From: Polyangium sp. y55x31
GTDB taxonomy: Bacteria; Myxococcota_A; Polyangia; Polyangiales; Polyangiaceae
Direction of reading: 5' to 3'
Assembly (NCBI RefSeq): GCF_029946505.1
Contig: NZ_JARZHG010000002.1
Span: forward strand, 310,001-374,000
Length of the DNA: 64,000 nt
Shown here: in pieces, positions 1 to 7,972 of the stretch
Position numbering within the stretch: the stretch's first letter is position 1
Layout: every line of letters begins with the position of its first letter
Notes under the pieces: generated by a model
Database searches by the model: none
What the model was told of the DNA's origin: nothing
The model's input: only the letters and a program-made list of their open reading frames with translations
Program-made: the position numbers and the translations under genes

Positions 1-1551
1 GGTTCGAGCGTGGTGAACGCGCTCTCGGTCGAGCTCGAGGTGAAGGTTCTGCGCGACGGCTTCGAGCACGTGCAGGCCTTCAGCCGAGGCACGCCCACGG
101 GCAAGCTGAAGCGCGGCGCCCCGACCCGCAAACACGGGACGATCCTGCACTTCCGCCCCGACCCGGAAATCTTTGGGGACAAAGCATCGTTCGACGCAGA
201 CACCGTCAGGGAGCGCCTCGAAGCGAAGGCCTACCTGCACGGCGGCCTGATCATCGTCTTCAAGGATCAGGCGACGGGCGAGAGCGTCGAGCTCGTGCAC
301 CCGAACGGGATCGCCGACTACCTGCCGAAGCTCGTCACGCAGCGAGGCAAGCCCGCGGTGCACGCGTCGATGTTCCACGTCGCGAAGGACGGCGACATGC
401 GGCTCGAAGCCGCGCTGCTCTGGACCGAGTCGCCCGACGAGTCGGTGCGCTCCTACGTGAACGGCATCCCGACGCACACCGGCGGCTCGCACGAGAGCGG
501 CTTCAACACCGCGATCGTGAAGGCCGTACGCGCCTTCATCGAGGCGAAGAAGATCCAGCCGAAGGGCGTGACGCTCACGGCCGAGGACATCCGCGAGGGC
601 ATCGTCGGCCTCCTGTCGATCTACATCCAGGAGCCGCAATTCCAGGGGCAAACGAAGGACCGGCTGAACAACCCCGAGGCCGGCCCCGCAGTCGAAGGCA
701 TCGTGCGCCCCGCGCTCGAGCAATGGCTGCTCGAGAACGGCACGGCCGGCGAGGCGATCGTGATGCGCGCGATCCTGGCCGCCCGCGCCCGCGAAGCCCG
801 CCGCGAGGCGACGCAGCAGGTCGTCCGCAAGACGGCCATCTCGCACCGCCTGAACCTCCCCGGCAAGCTCGCCGACTGCAGCTCCACCGACCCGAACGAA
901 AGCGAGCTCTTCATCGTCGAGGGCGACAGCGCAGGCGGCTCCGCCAAACAGGGCCGCGACCGGCGCACCCAGGCGATCCTGCCCCTGCGCGGCAAGGTGC
1001 TGAACGCCGAGCAAGCCTCGACGTCGAAGGTGCTCTCGAACAAGGAGCTCCAGGACATCGTCAGCGCGCTCGGCTGCGGCTTCGGCAAGGACTTCGACGC
1101 CTCGAAGCTCCGTTACGGCCGGATCTTCCTCCTGATGGACGCCGACAGCGACGGCCAGCACATCGCCACGCTGCTCCTGACGTTCTTCTACCGCCACCTG
1201 CCGGGCCTCATCCGCGGCGGCCACGTCTACCTCGCGCAACCCCCGCTCTACCGGATCGACGCCGGCAAAGAGACGCACTGGGCCCTCGACGAAAAAGAAC
1301 GCGACCGCATCCTCGTCAAGCTGCCCAAAGGCCAGAAGCCCGAAATCTCCCGCTTCAAGGGCCTCGGCGAGATGCCCGCCGAGGACCTCAAGGCCACGAC
1401 CCTCGACCCCCGCCGCCGCCGCGCCCTGCGCGTGGTCATCGAAGGCGAGCTCGAGACCGATCGCATCCTGAACGAGCTCATGGGCAAAGACGCCTCGGCC
1501 CGCTTCCGGTTCATCATGGACCGAGCCCAGACCGCCGAAATCGACGTCTGA
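1..1551 (+). CDS. parE: DNA topoisomerase IV subunit B (ParE-type), 5' truncated
   Basis: C-terminal part of a type IIA topoisomerase ATPase/TOPRIM subunit; the reading frame is open to the left edge (GSSVVNALS, the end of the GHKL ATP-lid region, is read from base 1), so the true start lies outside. The TOPRIM Glu motif [16 protein letters not shown] is at about 919-966 and the metal-binding DxD motif [10 protein letters not shown] at about 1135. The variants DADSDG and [15 protein letters not shown] resemble ParE (topo IV) more than GyrB, which usually has DADVDG. Topo IV decatenates daughter chromosomes with ParC, which is not visible here. The ending at RAQTAEIDV is complete and of normal length. 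A GyrB paralogue remains a weaker alternative. Confidence 0.9.
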   Translation, partial: GSSVVNALSVELEVKVLRDGFEHVQAFSRGTPTGKLKRGAPTRKHGTILHFRPDPEIFGDKASFDADTVRERLEAKAYLHGGLIIVFKDQATGESVELVHPNGIADYLPKLVTQRGKPAVHASMFHVAKDGDMRLEAALLWTESPDESVRSYVNGIPTHTGGSHESGFNTAIVKAVRAFIEAKKIQPKGVTLTAEDIREGIVGLLSIYIQEPQFQGQTKDRLNNPEAGPAVEGIVRPALEQWLLENGTAGEAIVMRAILAARAREARREATQQVVRKTAISHRLNLPGKLADCSSTDPNESELFIVEGDSAGGSAKQGRDRRTQAILPLRGKVLNAEQASTSKVLSNKELQDIVSALGCGFGKDFDASKLRYGRIFLLMDADSDGQHIATLLLTFFYRHLPGLIRGGHVYLAQPPLYRIDAGKETHWALDEKERDRILVKLPKGQKPEISRFKGLGEMPAEDLKATTLDPRRRRALRVVIEGELETDRILNELMGKDASARFRFIMDRAQTAEIDV

Positions 1552-1600
1552 TCCCGAGCCCCCCGCCCCCCTACCCCCCTCACGTCCGCGGTTCGTCCCC

Positions 1601-1617
1601 ACGCACCCGAGGTGCGT
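1601..1617 (+). terminator. Small hairpin downstream of parE
   Basis: A 7-bp stem (ACGCACC/GGTGCGT) with a CGA loop lies 50 bp after the parE stop. There is no T-tract, so intrinsic termination is only a possibility. Confidence 0.25.
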
Positions 1618-1924
1618 CCGGGATCACCCGCATTCACCACTTGCGCAATCGTGGCCCCACGCAGCCGCGCCACCGCGCCGCGCCCGATCATCCGGAGCCG
1701 ATCCTGCGCGAGTTGAGCAGACTCGGCGCAACACGAGATCTGCCCGCTCATACGCAGGGTTAGGCCCGGGCGCCGACCAGCGCAAGGGTCGGAACGATGC
1801 TCGGAGGGCCCCCCTACGCGCCGGAAGAGCCGCCAGATCCGCGCAAAATCCCGGCACATTTGCACTCTCCATCACTGCACAACCCAGGGACCCAGCCCAC
1901 AAGCCCAATTATGCGCATCCGAGA

Positions 1925-1953
1925 TTGGTATGCCTGTATGGTAAATTTAGATA
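1925..1953 (+). promoter_or_regulatory. Putative sigma-70 promoter for the AraC-type HTH gene
   Basis: TTGGTA (1925-1930), 17-bp spacer, TAGATA (1948-1953), in the only AT-rich stretch upstream of the gene. Matches to the consensus are partial. Confidence 0.35.
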
Positions 1954-2066
1954 CCAGCCCCCCCCTGTGACGACCTTCGGCCCGAGGGTTGCAAAGGCAG
2001 AACGTCGAGATGCCGTCACGGCGCCGCATGCAGCGGCGAGATTCCCCGTGGCAAGGAGAGGTTCCC

Positions 2067-2510
2067 GTGAGCGATGCGCTTCCTTTGACGATGCTGAACG
2101 CACCCTCCGCCGCCCGTATCCCCTCGGCCTCGTCCATGCCGCCATTTGCGGTGCGTCAGGCCCCCATCACGCAGACGCTGCCGAAGATCCCCGCTCCGCA
2201 GCCGTCGCAAATCATCCCGAAGAGCACGCCCGAGCGCATGCGCGTCGCACGCGAGCGCATCCGGGCCGCAGCCGAAGCCGGTCAACGAATCCGCTCGTAC
2301 GAGGTCGCCCTCGACCTCGACCTGTCAGAGTTCCACTTCGCCCGGCAATTCCGCGCCGCCTTCGGTCGCTCTCCTCACGTCTTTTACGATGAGGTGCGCG
2401 CCCAGAAAGCCCGCGAGCTGCTCGCCGACGGCATGAGCGAAGGCGATGTCGCCCGTCGCATCGGCTTCCGCAGGCCCGCCGAGCTGCGCGCACTGCTGTC
2501 GAAGCGCTGA
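2067..2510 (+). CDS. Small AraC-type helix-turn-helix DNA-binding protein
   Basis: A 147-residue protein with a proline/serine-rich N-terminal half (about residues 1-60) and a C-terminal AraC/XylS-type DNA-binding domain: ERIRAAAEAG, the first HTH around DLSEFHFARQFRAAFGRSP, then GMSEGDVARRIGFR as the start of the second HTH. The protein stops soon after the second HTH begins its recognition helix. No ligand-binding domain is present, so it is either a stand-alone regulator or partner-controlled. The GTG at 2067 is chosen because GCAAGGAGAG sits 8 nt upstream; an earlier in-frame ATG at 1989 lacks such a site. The target is unknown. It is followed directly by a noncoding hairpin cluster. Confidence 0.75.
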   Translation: MSDALPLTMLNAPSAARIPSASSMPPFAVRQAPITQTLPKIPAPQPSQIIPKSTPERMRVARERIRAAAEAGQRIRSYEVALDLDLSEFHFARQFRAAFGRSPHVFYDEVRAQKARELLADGMSEGDVARRIGFRRPAELRALLSKR

Positions 2511-2536
2511 GCCAACTCCCCCATACAACGTAGTCG

Positions 2537-2885
2537 CCGGGGTTTCACCCCGGACCCCGACCAGGGGTTGTCCACCCCTGGACCCGGACCAGCGCAAGCG
2601 CTGGACTCGGGGCGACAGCGCGCGATGCGCGCTGTCGACAGGGACAAGGTTCCCAGCACATAGGTCAGCGCCGCCGTCTCGCTTGGCAACGCCGCGCGTG
2701 GTCTTGCCACGGGCCCGTCGGAGAAACTGCGCATCGCGCAGTATCGAAGCCTTCGGTCCAGGCCGTGCCTGGTCCGGGGTGCAGGGGGCGGACAGCCCCC
2801 TGCTGGGGTGCGGGGCAAAGCCCCGCTCCGCTCACGGCTTGCGGCGCGGACGATGTGGCGCGGCGCTGGCTCCGCTGTGCGGAGC
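2537..2885. repeat. Cluster of eight short perfect hairpins (REP-like)
   Basis: Eight perfect inverted repeats with tiny loops are packed into about 350 bp of noncoding DNA: 2537-2553 (7-bp stem), 2561-2581 (8), 2589-2604 (7), 2613-2637 (11), 2726-2742 (7), 2758-2772 (6), 2781-2803 (9) and 2810-2826 (7), with a further one at 2869-2885 (7) if the 6-bp stem at 2758 is discounted. The stems differ in sequence, but loops are short. They fill nearly all the space between the HTH gene and the convergent lipoprotein gene; no gene is seen in 2511-2898. Function is unknown; termination, mRNA 3' protection or a mobile palindromic element are possible. Confidence 0.75.
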
Positions 2886-2898
2886 GGTTGTCGCTGGC

Positions 2899-3405
2899 TC
2901 AGCGTGGTGCGCGACGAAGGACGCTCACGCCGGGCCAGGTCTTGCCGCGATCGGTCACTTCCCACTCGTCGGGGCCGAGGAAGCGACACTTTGCGCCGTC
3001 GAACATGCCTCCGCTTGCTCGGAGCGTGAAGGCGTCTCCGGACTCGCCTTCCACTTGATAGGGCGCGCTTTCGTCGGGCGTCTTCGAGGTTCGCACGCTC
3101 TGCGCGTCCTTCTCGAAGCGGATTCGCAGGGACTCGAAGAGGTCTGCCATCAGCGGCATCGCCTCGTTTGGGATGGGGTGATCCGATGTGTACCGCACGA
3201 TCTCCCAGGTCCCCTGAAGCTTCTTCTTCACGCCTGTGAGCTCGGGCTCGGCGGGTTTGTCCGCCTCGATCGCTGCGCCCGTTGCGGGCCCTTCCACGGG
3301 TTGCCCACCATTGCCACCGGCGCAGCCCACGAGGAGCGGCACGAACATGAACCCAAGGCGAAGACGTCCCACGATCCAGGAAGGTAGCCCTACTTTGGGA
3401 GTCAC
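2899..3405 (-). CDS. Putative lipoprotein, lipocalin-like
   Basis: A 168-residue protein with an N-terminal signal peptide ending in the lipobox LLVGC (Cys about 28), then a Gly/Pro/Ala linker and a compact globular part. The segment KKKLQGTWEIVRY resembles the first strand of small lipocalin-like or DUF-type beta-barrel proteins, but I do not recognise a specific family. It starts 1 bp after the stop of the nitrilase-family gene, so the two very probably share an mRNA. Predicted location is the periplasmic face of a membrane. Confidence 0.65.
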   Translation of the reverse strand: MTPKVGLPSWIVGRLRLGFMFVPLLVGCAGGNGGQPVEGPATGAAIEADKPAEPELTGVKKKLQGTWEIVRYTSDHPIPNEAMPLMADLFESLRIRFEKDAQSVRTSKTPDESAPYQVEGESGDAFTLRASGGMFDGAKCRFLGPDEWEVTDRGKTWPGVSVLRRAPR

Positions 3406-3406
3406 C

Positions 3407-4252
3407 TCAAGTCTGCCGCGAAACGCCCCCGATCCGCCGGTGCTGGAGCGACGGCAGGCTCGCCCGCACCTGCGCGAGATACGCTGGATCGAGCGTCGCC
3501 ACGACGATCCCCTCGCCCTCTGAAGCCTGCGCGACGACCTCGCCCCAGGGATCCACGATGCATGACTTGCCGTACGTCCTGCGCCCCTTCGGATGGCTGC
3601 CCCACTGCGCCGCCGCGATCACGTAGCACTGCGCCTCGATCGCTCGCGCGCGGAGGAGCACGTGCCAGTGATCCTTGCCCGTCGCGAGCGTGAATGCCGC
3701 TGGCACGATGAGGACCTCGGCGCCGCGCGAGACGAGCTCGCGATAGAGCTCGGGGAAGCGCAGGTCGTAGCAGATCGACAGGCCGATCCGCGTGCCCGCG
3801 ACGTCGACGACGACGGGCTCGTCGCCCGGCATGCACGAGGCCGACTCGCGGTACCGCTGGCCGTCGCCGACCTCGACGTCGAACATGTGCATCTTGCGGT
3901 ACCGCGCGACGATCTCGCCTGAAGGCGCGACCGCGGCGCAGGTGTTGTGGACGCGCTTCGGATCGGACGAGCGCTCGGGCAAGCCGCCCGCGAGGATCCA
4001 CAGGCCGTATTTCGTGGCGTTCTCTGCGAGGAACGCCCGGATTCGGCCGCCGTCCTTCGCGTCGAGATCCTCGGCGACGCGCAGCCGCTCGTCGTCTTCG
4101 CCGCCCATGAAGGCGAAATTCTCGGGCAGGAGCACGACCTTCGCGCCGCGGGAAGCAGCCTCGGCCACGAGGCGCCCAGCCCGGCCGAGGTTCTCGGCGA
4201 GGTCTGCCTGGCTGTTCATCTGCACCGCCGCGGCGACGAGAGGCTCACGCAT
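3407..4252 (-). CDS. Carbon-nitrogen hydrolase (Nit/nitrilase superfamily)
   Basis: A 281-residue cytosolic enzyme with the complete nitrilase-superfamily triad: Glu44 (LLPENF), Lys120 (RYRKMHMFD) and Cys161 (SICYDLRFPELYR). The YRKMHMFDV and CYDLRFPE context is that of the Nit1/Nit2 branch (deaminated-glutathione or omega-amide amidases) more than of true nitrilases. Such enzymes hydrolyse amides produced by side reactions of transaminases. The start follows a TAGGCT box by 7 nt and has no Shine-Dalgarno sequence, suggesting a leaderless mRNA. The next gene follows after 1 bp. Exact substrate is inferred from family only. Confidence 0.9.
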   Translation of the reverse strand: MREPLVAAAVQMNSQADLAENLGRAGRLVAEAASRGAKVVLLPENFAFMGGEDDERLRVAEDLDAKDGGRIRAFLAENATKYGLWILAGGLPERSSDPKRVHNTCAAVAPSGEIVARYRKMHMFDVEVGDGQRYRESASCMPGDEPVVVDVAGTRIGLSICYDLRFPELYRELVSRGAEVLIVPAAFTLATGKDHWHVLLRARAIEAQCYVIAAAQWGSHPKGRRTYGKSCIVDPWGEVVAQASEGEGIVVATLDPAYLAQVRASLPSLQHRRIGGVSRQT

Positions 4253-4259
4253 GCGGGGA

Positions 4260-4265
4260 AGCCTA
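4260..4265 (-). promoter_or_regulatory. -10 box (TAGGCT), leaderless-type
   Basis: TANNNT box 7 nt before the ATG of the nitrilase-family gene; no ribosome binding site is present. Confidence 0.45.
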
Positions 4266-4358
4266 CCTCGCGCGGGGTCGCCTGTGTCGAGCGCGCGGAC
4301 CGTCCACTGAAATCGACCCGAGCTCGCGCATGCCCCTTCCCGGCCTCGGATGGGCCGC

Positions 4359-4364
4359 TATTCT
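4359..4364 (+). promoter_or_regulatory. -10 box (TATTCT), leaderless-type
   Basis: TANNNT box 9 nt before the ATG at 4374 of the Nudix gene; it supports that start over the upstream ATG at 4350. Confidence 0.45.
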
Positions 4365-4373
4365 GCGCGCCCC

Positions 4374-4850
4374 ATGGGGCCCCTCTCGTACCTGCCGCGG
4401 TCGGTGCTCGGCGTGGCGCAAGAGATCGTGCGCCACCTCCTCAAACGGCCCGTGGTCGGCGTGGCCGTGGCCGCCCGAACGGACGACGGGAGGTGGCTGC
4501 TCATCCGCCGCGCAGACACGGGGACCTGGGCGCTGCCCGGCGGCACCGTCGAGTGGGGCGAGACCCTGCGGACCACGGTCGTGCGGGAGCTCGATGAAGA
4601 GGCCGGGGTCGATGACGTGACGATCGGTCCAATGGTCGGCGTGTTTTCGCGGCCGGATCGAGACATCCGGTTTCATGCGGTGACGATCGTGGTGTCCGCG
4701 CGCGTGGGCGTGCCGAGTCGGCCGCCGAAGAACCGGCTGGAGATCCGCGAGGCGCGGCTCTTCCGCGACGAGGAGCTGCCCACGCCGCTGGCGATGGGGA
4801 TGGACGACATGCTCGCCGCCGCGCGGCGCGGCGAGGTGGTGTTCGAGTGA
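4374..4850 (+). CDS. Nudix hydrolase
   Basis: A 158-residue protein with a complete Nudix box, GGTVEWGETL then RELDEEAG (G-x5-E-x7-R-E-x2-E-E-x-G), which binds the metal that hydrolyses a nucleoside diphosphate linked to another moiety. The N-terminal leader (PLSYLPRSVLGVAQEIVRHL) may be an amphipathic helix. Substrate cannot be deduced. The start at 4374 is preferred because a TATTCT box lies 9 nt before it; the in-frame ATG at 4350 would lie upstream of this box. It precedes ligA by 31 bp on the same strand. Confidence 0.85.
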   Translation: MGPLSYLPRSVLGVAQEIVRHLLKRPVVGVAVAARTDDGRWLLIRRADTGTWALPGGTVEWGETLRTTVVRELDEEAGVDDVTIGPMVGVFSRPDRDIRFHAVTIVVSARVGVPSRPPKNRLEIREARLFRDEELPTPLAMGMDDMLAAARRGEVVFE

Positions 4851-4881
4851 CGTTCGTAGCGACTTGAGGGAGGACACGAGG

Positions 4882-6846
4882 ATGACGCACCTGCACCACG
4901 GCTGGGACAAACAGCCGGATCCGGCCGTGCGAGCGCGGATCGACGAGCTCGCCGAGCGCATCGAGCGCTACCGCTCGAGCTATTACGCCGGCAAACCCGA
5001 CATCTCGGACGCCGCTTACGACGCGCTCGAAGACGAGCTGCGTGATCTCGACCCGACGCACCCGGTGCTGGCGCGCGTCGGCACGCCCGTGACCGTGACC
5101 GAGTGGGAAAAGGCTCGGCACGAGATCCCCATGGGCTCGCTGAACAAGGTCGTGAACGAGGGCGAGCTCGAAGCCTGGGCCGCGCGCTGCGACGAGCTCG
5201 TCGTGAAGGAAGGCGGCAAGGCGATCTCGGACGATCTCTTCGTCGCGGAGAAGCTCGACGGGATCTCGATCGAGGTGATCTACCGCGACGGCAAGTACGC
5301 CGACGCGATCACGCGCGGCGACGGGATCATGGGCGAGCGCATCTCGCCGAACGTGGCCCGCATGCGCGGCGTGCCGCAGAAGCTGAAGGAGAAGCTCACG
5401 CTCAGCGTGCGCGGCGAGATCATCCTGAAGCTCTCGGACATGAAGAAGTCGTTCCCGGGCGTGGCGAACCCGCGAAACGCCGCCGCGGGCACGTCGAAGC
5501 GCTTCGATGGCCAGGGCTGCGAGCACCTGACGGTGCTGTTCTACGACGTCGCCGATCACCTCGACGTCACGACCGAGGAGCAGAAGATCACGTTCTTGCG
5601 CAAGCAGGGCTTCGGCACGCCGTGGACCGCGAAGGGCACGCTGAAGGACGTGCTCGGGCTCTACCGGAAGTACTCGTCGGAGATCCGCGCCGGGCTCGAC
5701 TACGAGATCGACGGGCTCGTGGTGCGCGCGAACTCGATCGCGGCGCAGACCGTGCTCGGCGAGCTAAACCGAAGGCCGCGCGGCGCCACCGCGTTCAAGT
5801 TCGCGTCGCAGGCGAAGGTGTCGAAGGTCGTGGAGATCCTCTGGGACACGGGGCCGAGCGGGCGCGTGACGCCTGTCGCGATCGTGGAGCCCGTGGAGCT
5901 CGCGGGCGCGACCGTGCAGCGCGCGAGCCTGCACAACGTGGGCAACGTGCGCGCGCTCGGGATCGGCGTGGGCGACGAGGTGCTCGTGTCGCGCCGGAAC
6001 GACGTGATCCCGTACGTCGAAGAGGTCGTCGAGAAGGGCGGCAAGACGGAGCAGCCGCCGACGCGCTGTCGTCGCTGCGCGGCCGAGCTCGTGACGAGCG
6101 GCGAGTACCTGCTCTGCCGCAACCAGGAGTGCCCTGCGCTCGTCGAGGGCCGGATCCACAACTGGATCGACGCGATCGGCGCGCTCGAGTGGGGCGACAA
6201 GCTGATCGAGCAGCTCGTCGAGGCGAAGCTCGTGAAGGAGCCGGGCGATCTCTACAAGCTCAAGCCGAAGCAGATCGCGGACCTCGAGCGGCGCGGCGAC
6301 AAGATCGCGAAGAAGGTGCTCGACGAGCTCACGAGCCGGCTGCCGCTCACGCTCCCCGTGTTCCTGGCGGCGCTCGGCATCGAGGGTTTTGCGATCCAAA
6401 CCGCGCGGCTGCTCGTGGCGTCGGGCTACACGACGATCGAAAAACTGCTCGCGGCGACGGAGCAGGACCTCGCTGGGATCTCGGGGCTCGGTCCGATCAA
6501 GGCCGGCATGATCGTGCGCGGGCTCCAGGGACGCAAAGCCGAGATCGAGCGGCTGATCGCGCAAGGCATCGTGCCCGTCACGCAGGAGCAGGAGGGGCCG
6601 CTCGCGGGGATGTCGTTCTGCTTCACGGGCGCGCTGAGCCGACCGCGCGGCGAGATGACGAACCTCGTGGAGGCGAACGGCGGGCGCGTGCTCTCGGGCG
6701 TGACGAAGGAGCTCAACTACCTCGTCAGCGCCGAAGCCGACTCGACGTCGAGCAAGGCACAGAAGGCGAAGAAGTACGGGACGCAGCTCCTCGACGAAGC
6801 CGGCTTCTTCAAGCTCATTCAGGACAAGGGCGTGAAGGTCTCCTGA
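4882..6846 (+). CDS. ligA: NAD+-dependent DNA ligase
   Basis: A 654-residue ligase that seals nicks in replication and repair using NAD+. Seen in order: an NMN-binding Ia-like region with YYAGKPDISDAAYD (about 34-47); the adenylation motif EKLDG with nucleophile Lys124; the OB fold; a four-Cys zinc finger (CRRC ... CRNQEC, around 396-418); helix-hairpin-helix repeats; and a C-terminal BRCT domain (about 571-650, starting GPLAGMSFCFTGALSRPRG). Length is normal. Some motifs are divergent: PMGSLNKV replaces the usual PMLSL(D/G)N. ATG 4882 is chosen because GGGAGG (4868-4873) lies 8 nt upstream; the TTG at 4864 lacks a site. Confidence 0.93.
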   Translation: MTHLHHGWDKQPDPAVRARIDELAERIERYRSSYYAGKPDISDAAYDALEDELRDLDPTHPVLARVGTPVTVTEWEKARHEIPMGSLNKVVNEGELEAWAARCDELVVKEGGKAISDDLFVAEKLDGISIEVIYRDGKYADAITRGDGIMGERISPNVARMRGVPQKLKEKLTLSVRGEIILKLSDMKKSFPGVANPRNAAAGTSKRFDGQGCEHLTVLFYDVADHLDVTTEEQKITFLRKQGFGTPWTAKGTLKDVLGLYRKYSSEIRAGLDYEIDGLVVRANSIAAQTVLGELNRRPRGATAFKFASQAKVSKVVEILWDTGPSGRVTPVAIVEPVELAGATVQRASLHNVGNVRALGIGVGDEVLVSRRNDVIPYVEEVVEKGGKTEQPPTRCRRCAAELVTSGEYLLCRNQECPALVEGRIHNWIDAIGALEWGDKLIEQLVEAKLVKEPGDLYKLKPKQIADLERRGDKIAKKVLDELTSRLPLTLPVFLAALGIEGFAIQTARLLVASGYTTIEKLLAATEQDLAGISGLGPIKAGMIVRGLQGRKAEIERLIAQGIVPVTQEQEGPLAGMSFCFTGALSRPRGEMTNLVEANGGRVLSGVTKELNYLVSAEADSTSSKAQKAKKYGTQLLDEAGFFKLIQDKGVKVS

Positions 6847-6875
6847 CCTCGATCACGCCCTGCCATCAACGCTCC

Positions 6876-7880
6876 TCACCAGTACGTGTCCTGATCCTCG
6901 GTGACCCCGGCGAGCCGATCGACGGTGATCGGCTCGCGCCCCGGGACGAGGATGCGCCCCGAGAACTCCCCGGCGAGCTGAAGGAAACGCGAGCGGACGA
7001 TCCCGAGGTCGTGGCGCTCGGTGTGGAGGCCGCTCGGCGTGAAGTGGAGATCGACGCTGTCGTCGGGCGCGCGGACCTGCCAGCCCGACAGAGGTCGTTC
7101 GCGGTCAAACGAAAATCGGACGGCCGAGAGCGGCACGACCTCGCCGTCGATCCAGACGACACACTCGCGATCGCCGACGAACCCCTCGGTGAGGTTCAAG
7201 GCGACGGGTCTGCCCTCGGTGGTGCGGCCGAGGCCGAAGCCCCATCGCCACGCGGTGTGCCGTTCGAGCAGGCCCGCCGTGAAGTCGTACCCGGCGAGCG
7301 CGCCGTCGAGCGAGAACTTCCGGCCCCCGGCGACGAGCGAACCCGATGCCGTGAGGAGCGCGCGTTTCTCCGTGGTCGAGAAGAGGCCTTCCCGCAGCGC
7401 AGCGACGACACCGAGCGCAGGCGGCGCCGTCGCCGTGCCGAGCCGCGCCTGGAGCTCGAGGCCCTGCATGCGTACGTCAATGACGTAATCGCTCTGGCCG
7501 ACGGGCCGCGAGACGGAGAGGTGATTGCCGCCGAGGTGATAGGAGGCGAGGCAGCCCTCGCCGCCGCTATCGCCGACGAAGGCGCTGAACGGCGGGCCCT
7601 TGCTGGTCTCGTCGACGAGCGCGCGGCCCTCGCGGCGATCCACGACGAAGGCGAAGGTGTTCGCGGCGTAGCCGAGGCGGATGATCGCGGCCGCGCAGAT
7701 GAGCTCGTCGGACGCGAGGGCCACGTAAAACCAGCGCTTTTCGCGGCGCACGCGGGTGAGCGGGTTCTTCGCGGCGGGCCCGAAGGCGACGGGCGGCAGG
7801 CCCCCGGCGTACGTGCCGAACCGGGGCCTCTGGGTGGTCGGGTCGAGGATCGCTTCGGGCGGAGTCCGGTGGATCTGCAT
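6876..7880 (-). CDS. DUF2804 domain protein
   Basis: A protein of 334 residues recognised as DUF2804 from its layout: an N-terminal PRFGTYAGGLPPVAFGP region, many short beta strands, WRWGFGLG, and LNLTEGFVGDRECVVWIDG near the C-terminal third. The family is conserved but has no established function; the fold looks like a beta sandwich related to lipocalin-type or carotenoid 1,2-hydratase-like domains, which is an inference. No signal peptide is seen. The start at 7880 is favoured over the ATG at 7943 by a TATTCT box 7 nt upstream. It is convergent with ligA and divergent from the P5C dehydrogenase gene. Confidence 0.8.
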   Translation of the reverse strand: MQIHRTPPEAILDPTTQRPRFGTYAGGLPPVAFGPAAKNPLTRVRREKRWFYVALASDELICAAAIIRLGYAANTFAFVVDRREGRALVDETSKGPPFSAFVGDSGGEGCLASYHLGGNHLSVSRPVGQSDYVIDVRMQGLELQARLGTATAPPALGVVAALREGLFSTTEKRALLTASGSLVAGGRKFSLDGALAGYDFTAGLLERHTAWRWGFGLGRTTEGRPVALNLTEGFVGDRECVVWIDGEVVPLSAVRFSFDRERPLSGWQVRAPDDSVDLHFTPSGLHTERHDLGIVRSRFLQLAGEFSGRILVPGREPITVDRLAGVTEDQDTYW

Positions 7881-7887
7881 CCACGGG

Positions 7888-7893
7888 AGAATA
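7888..7893 (-). promoter_or_regulatory. -10 box (TATTCT), leaderless-type
   Basis: TANNNT box 7 nt before the ATG at 7880 of the DUF2804 gene. Confidence 0.45.
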
Positions 7894-7958
7894 GCGAGCC
7901 CTGGGAAGACGGCACGGACCTGCGCACGGCGCGGGAGCGCCACCGCGGATCGCGGTGG

Positions 7959-7964
7959 TAGACT
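7959..7964 (+). promoter_or_regulatory. -10 box (TAGACT), leaderless-type
   Basis: TANNNT box 8 nt before the ATG at 7973 of the P5C dehydrogenase gene; no Shine-Dalgarno sequence is present. Confidence 0.45.
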
Positions 7965-7972
7965 CGCGCGCC

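Larger units (their letters stand above)
1552..2066. other. 515-bp intergenic region with AT-rich promoter island
   Basis: No credible gene is seen. Apart from the small hairpin after parE, the notable content is an AT-rich island at about 1905-1955, unusual for this GC-rich DNA, which carries the best promoter-like boxes for the downstream HTH gene. A leader of about 100 nt would separate it from the start at 2067. Confidence 0.5.

Noticed and set aside
5103-7961. Very long open frame (952 codons) overlapping ligA and the DUF2804 gene
   Set aside because: Its product is dominated by Arg/Ala/Gly/Asp with no domain; it is an out-of-frame shadow caused by high GC at third positions.
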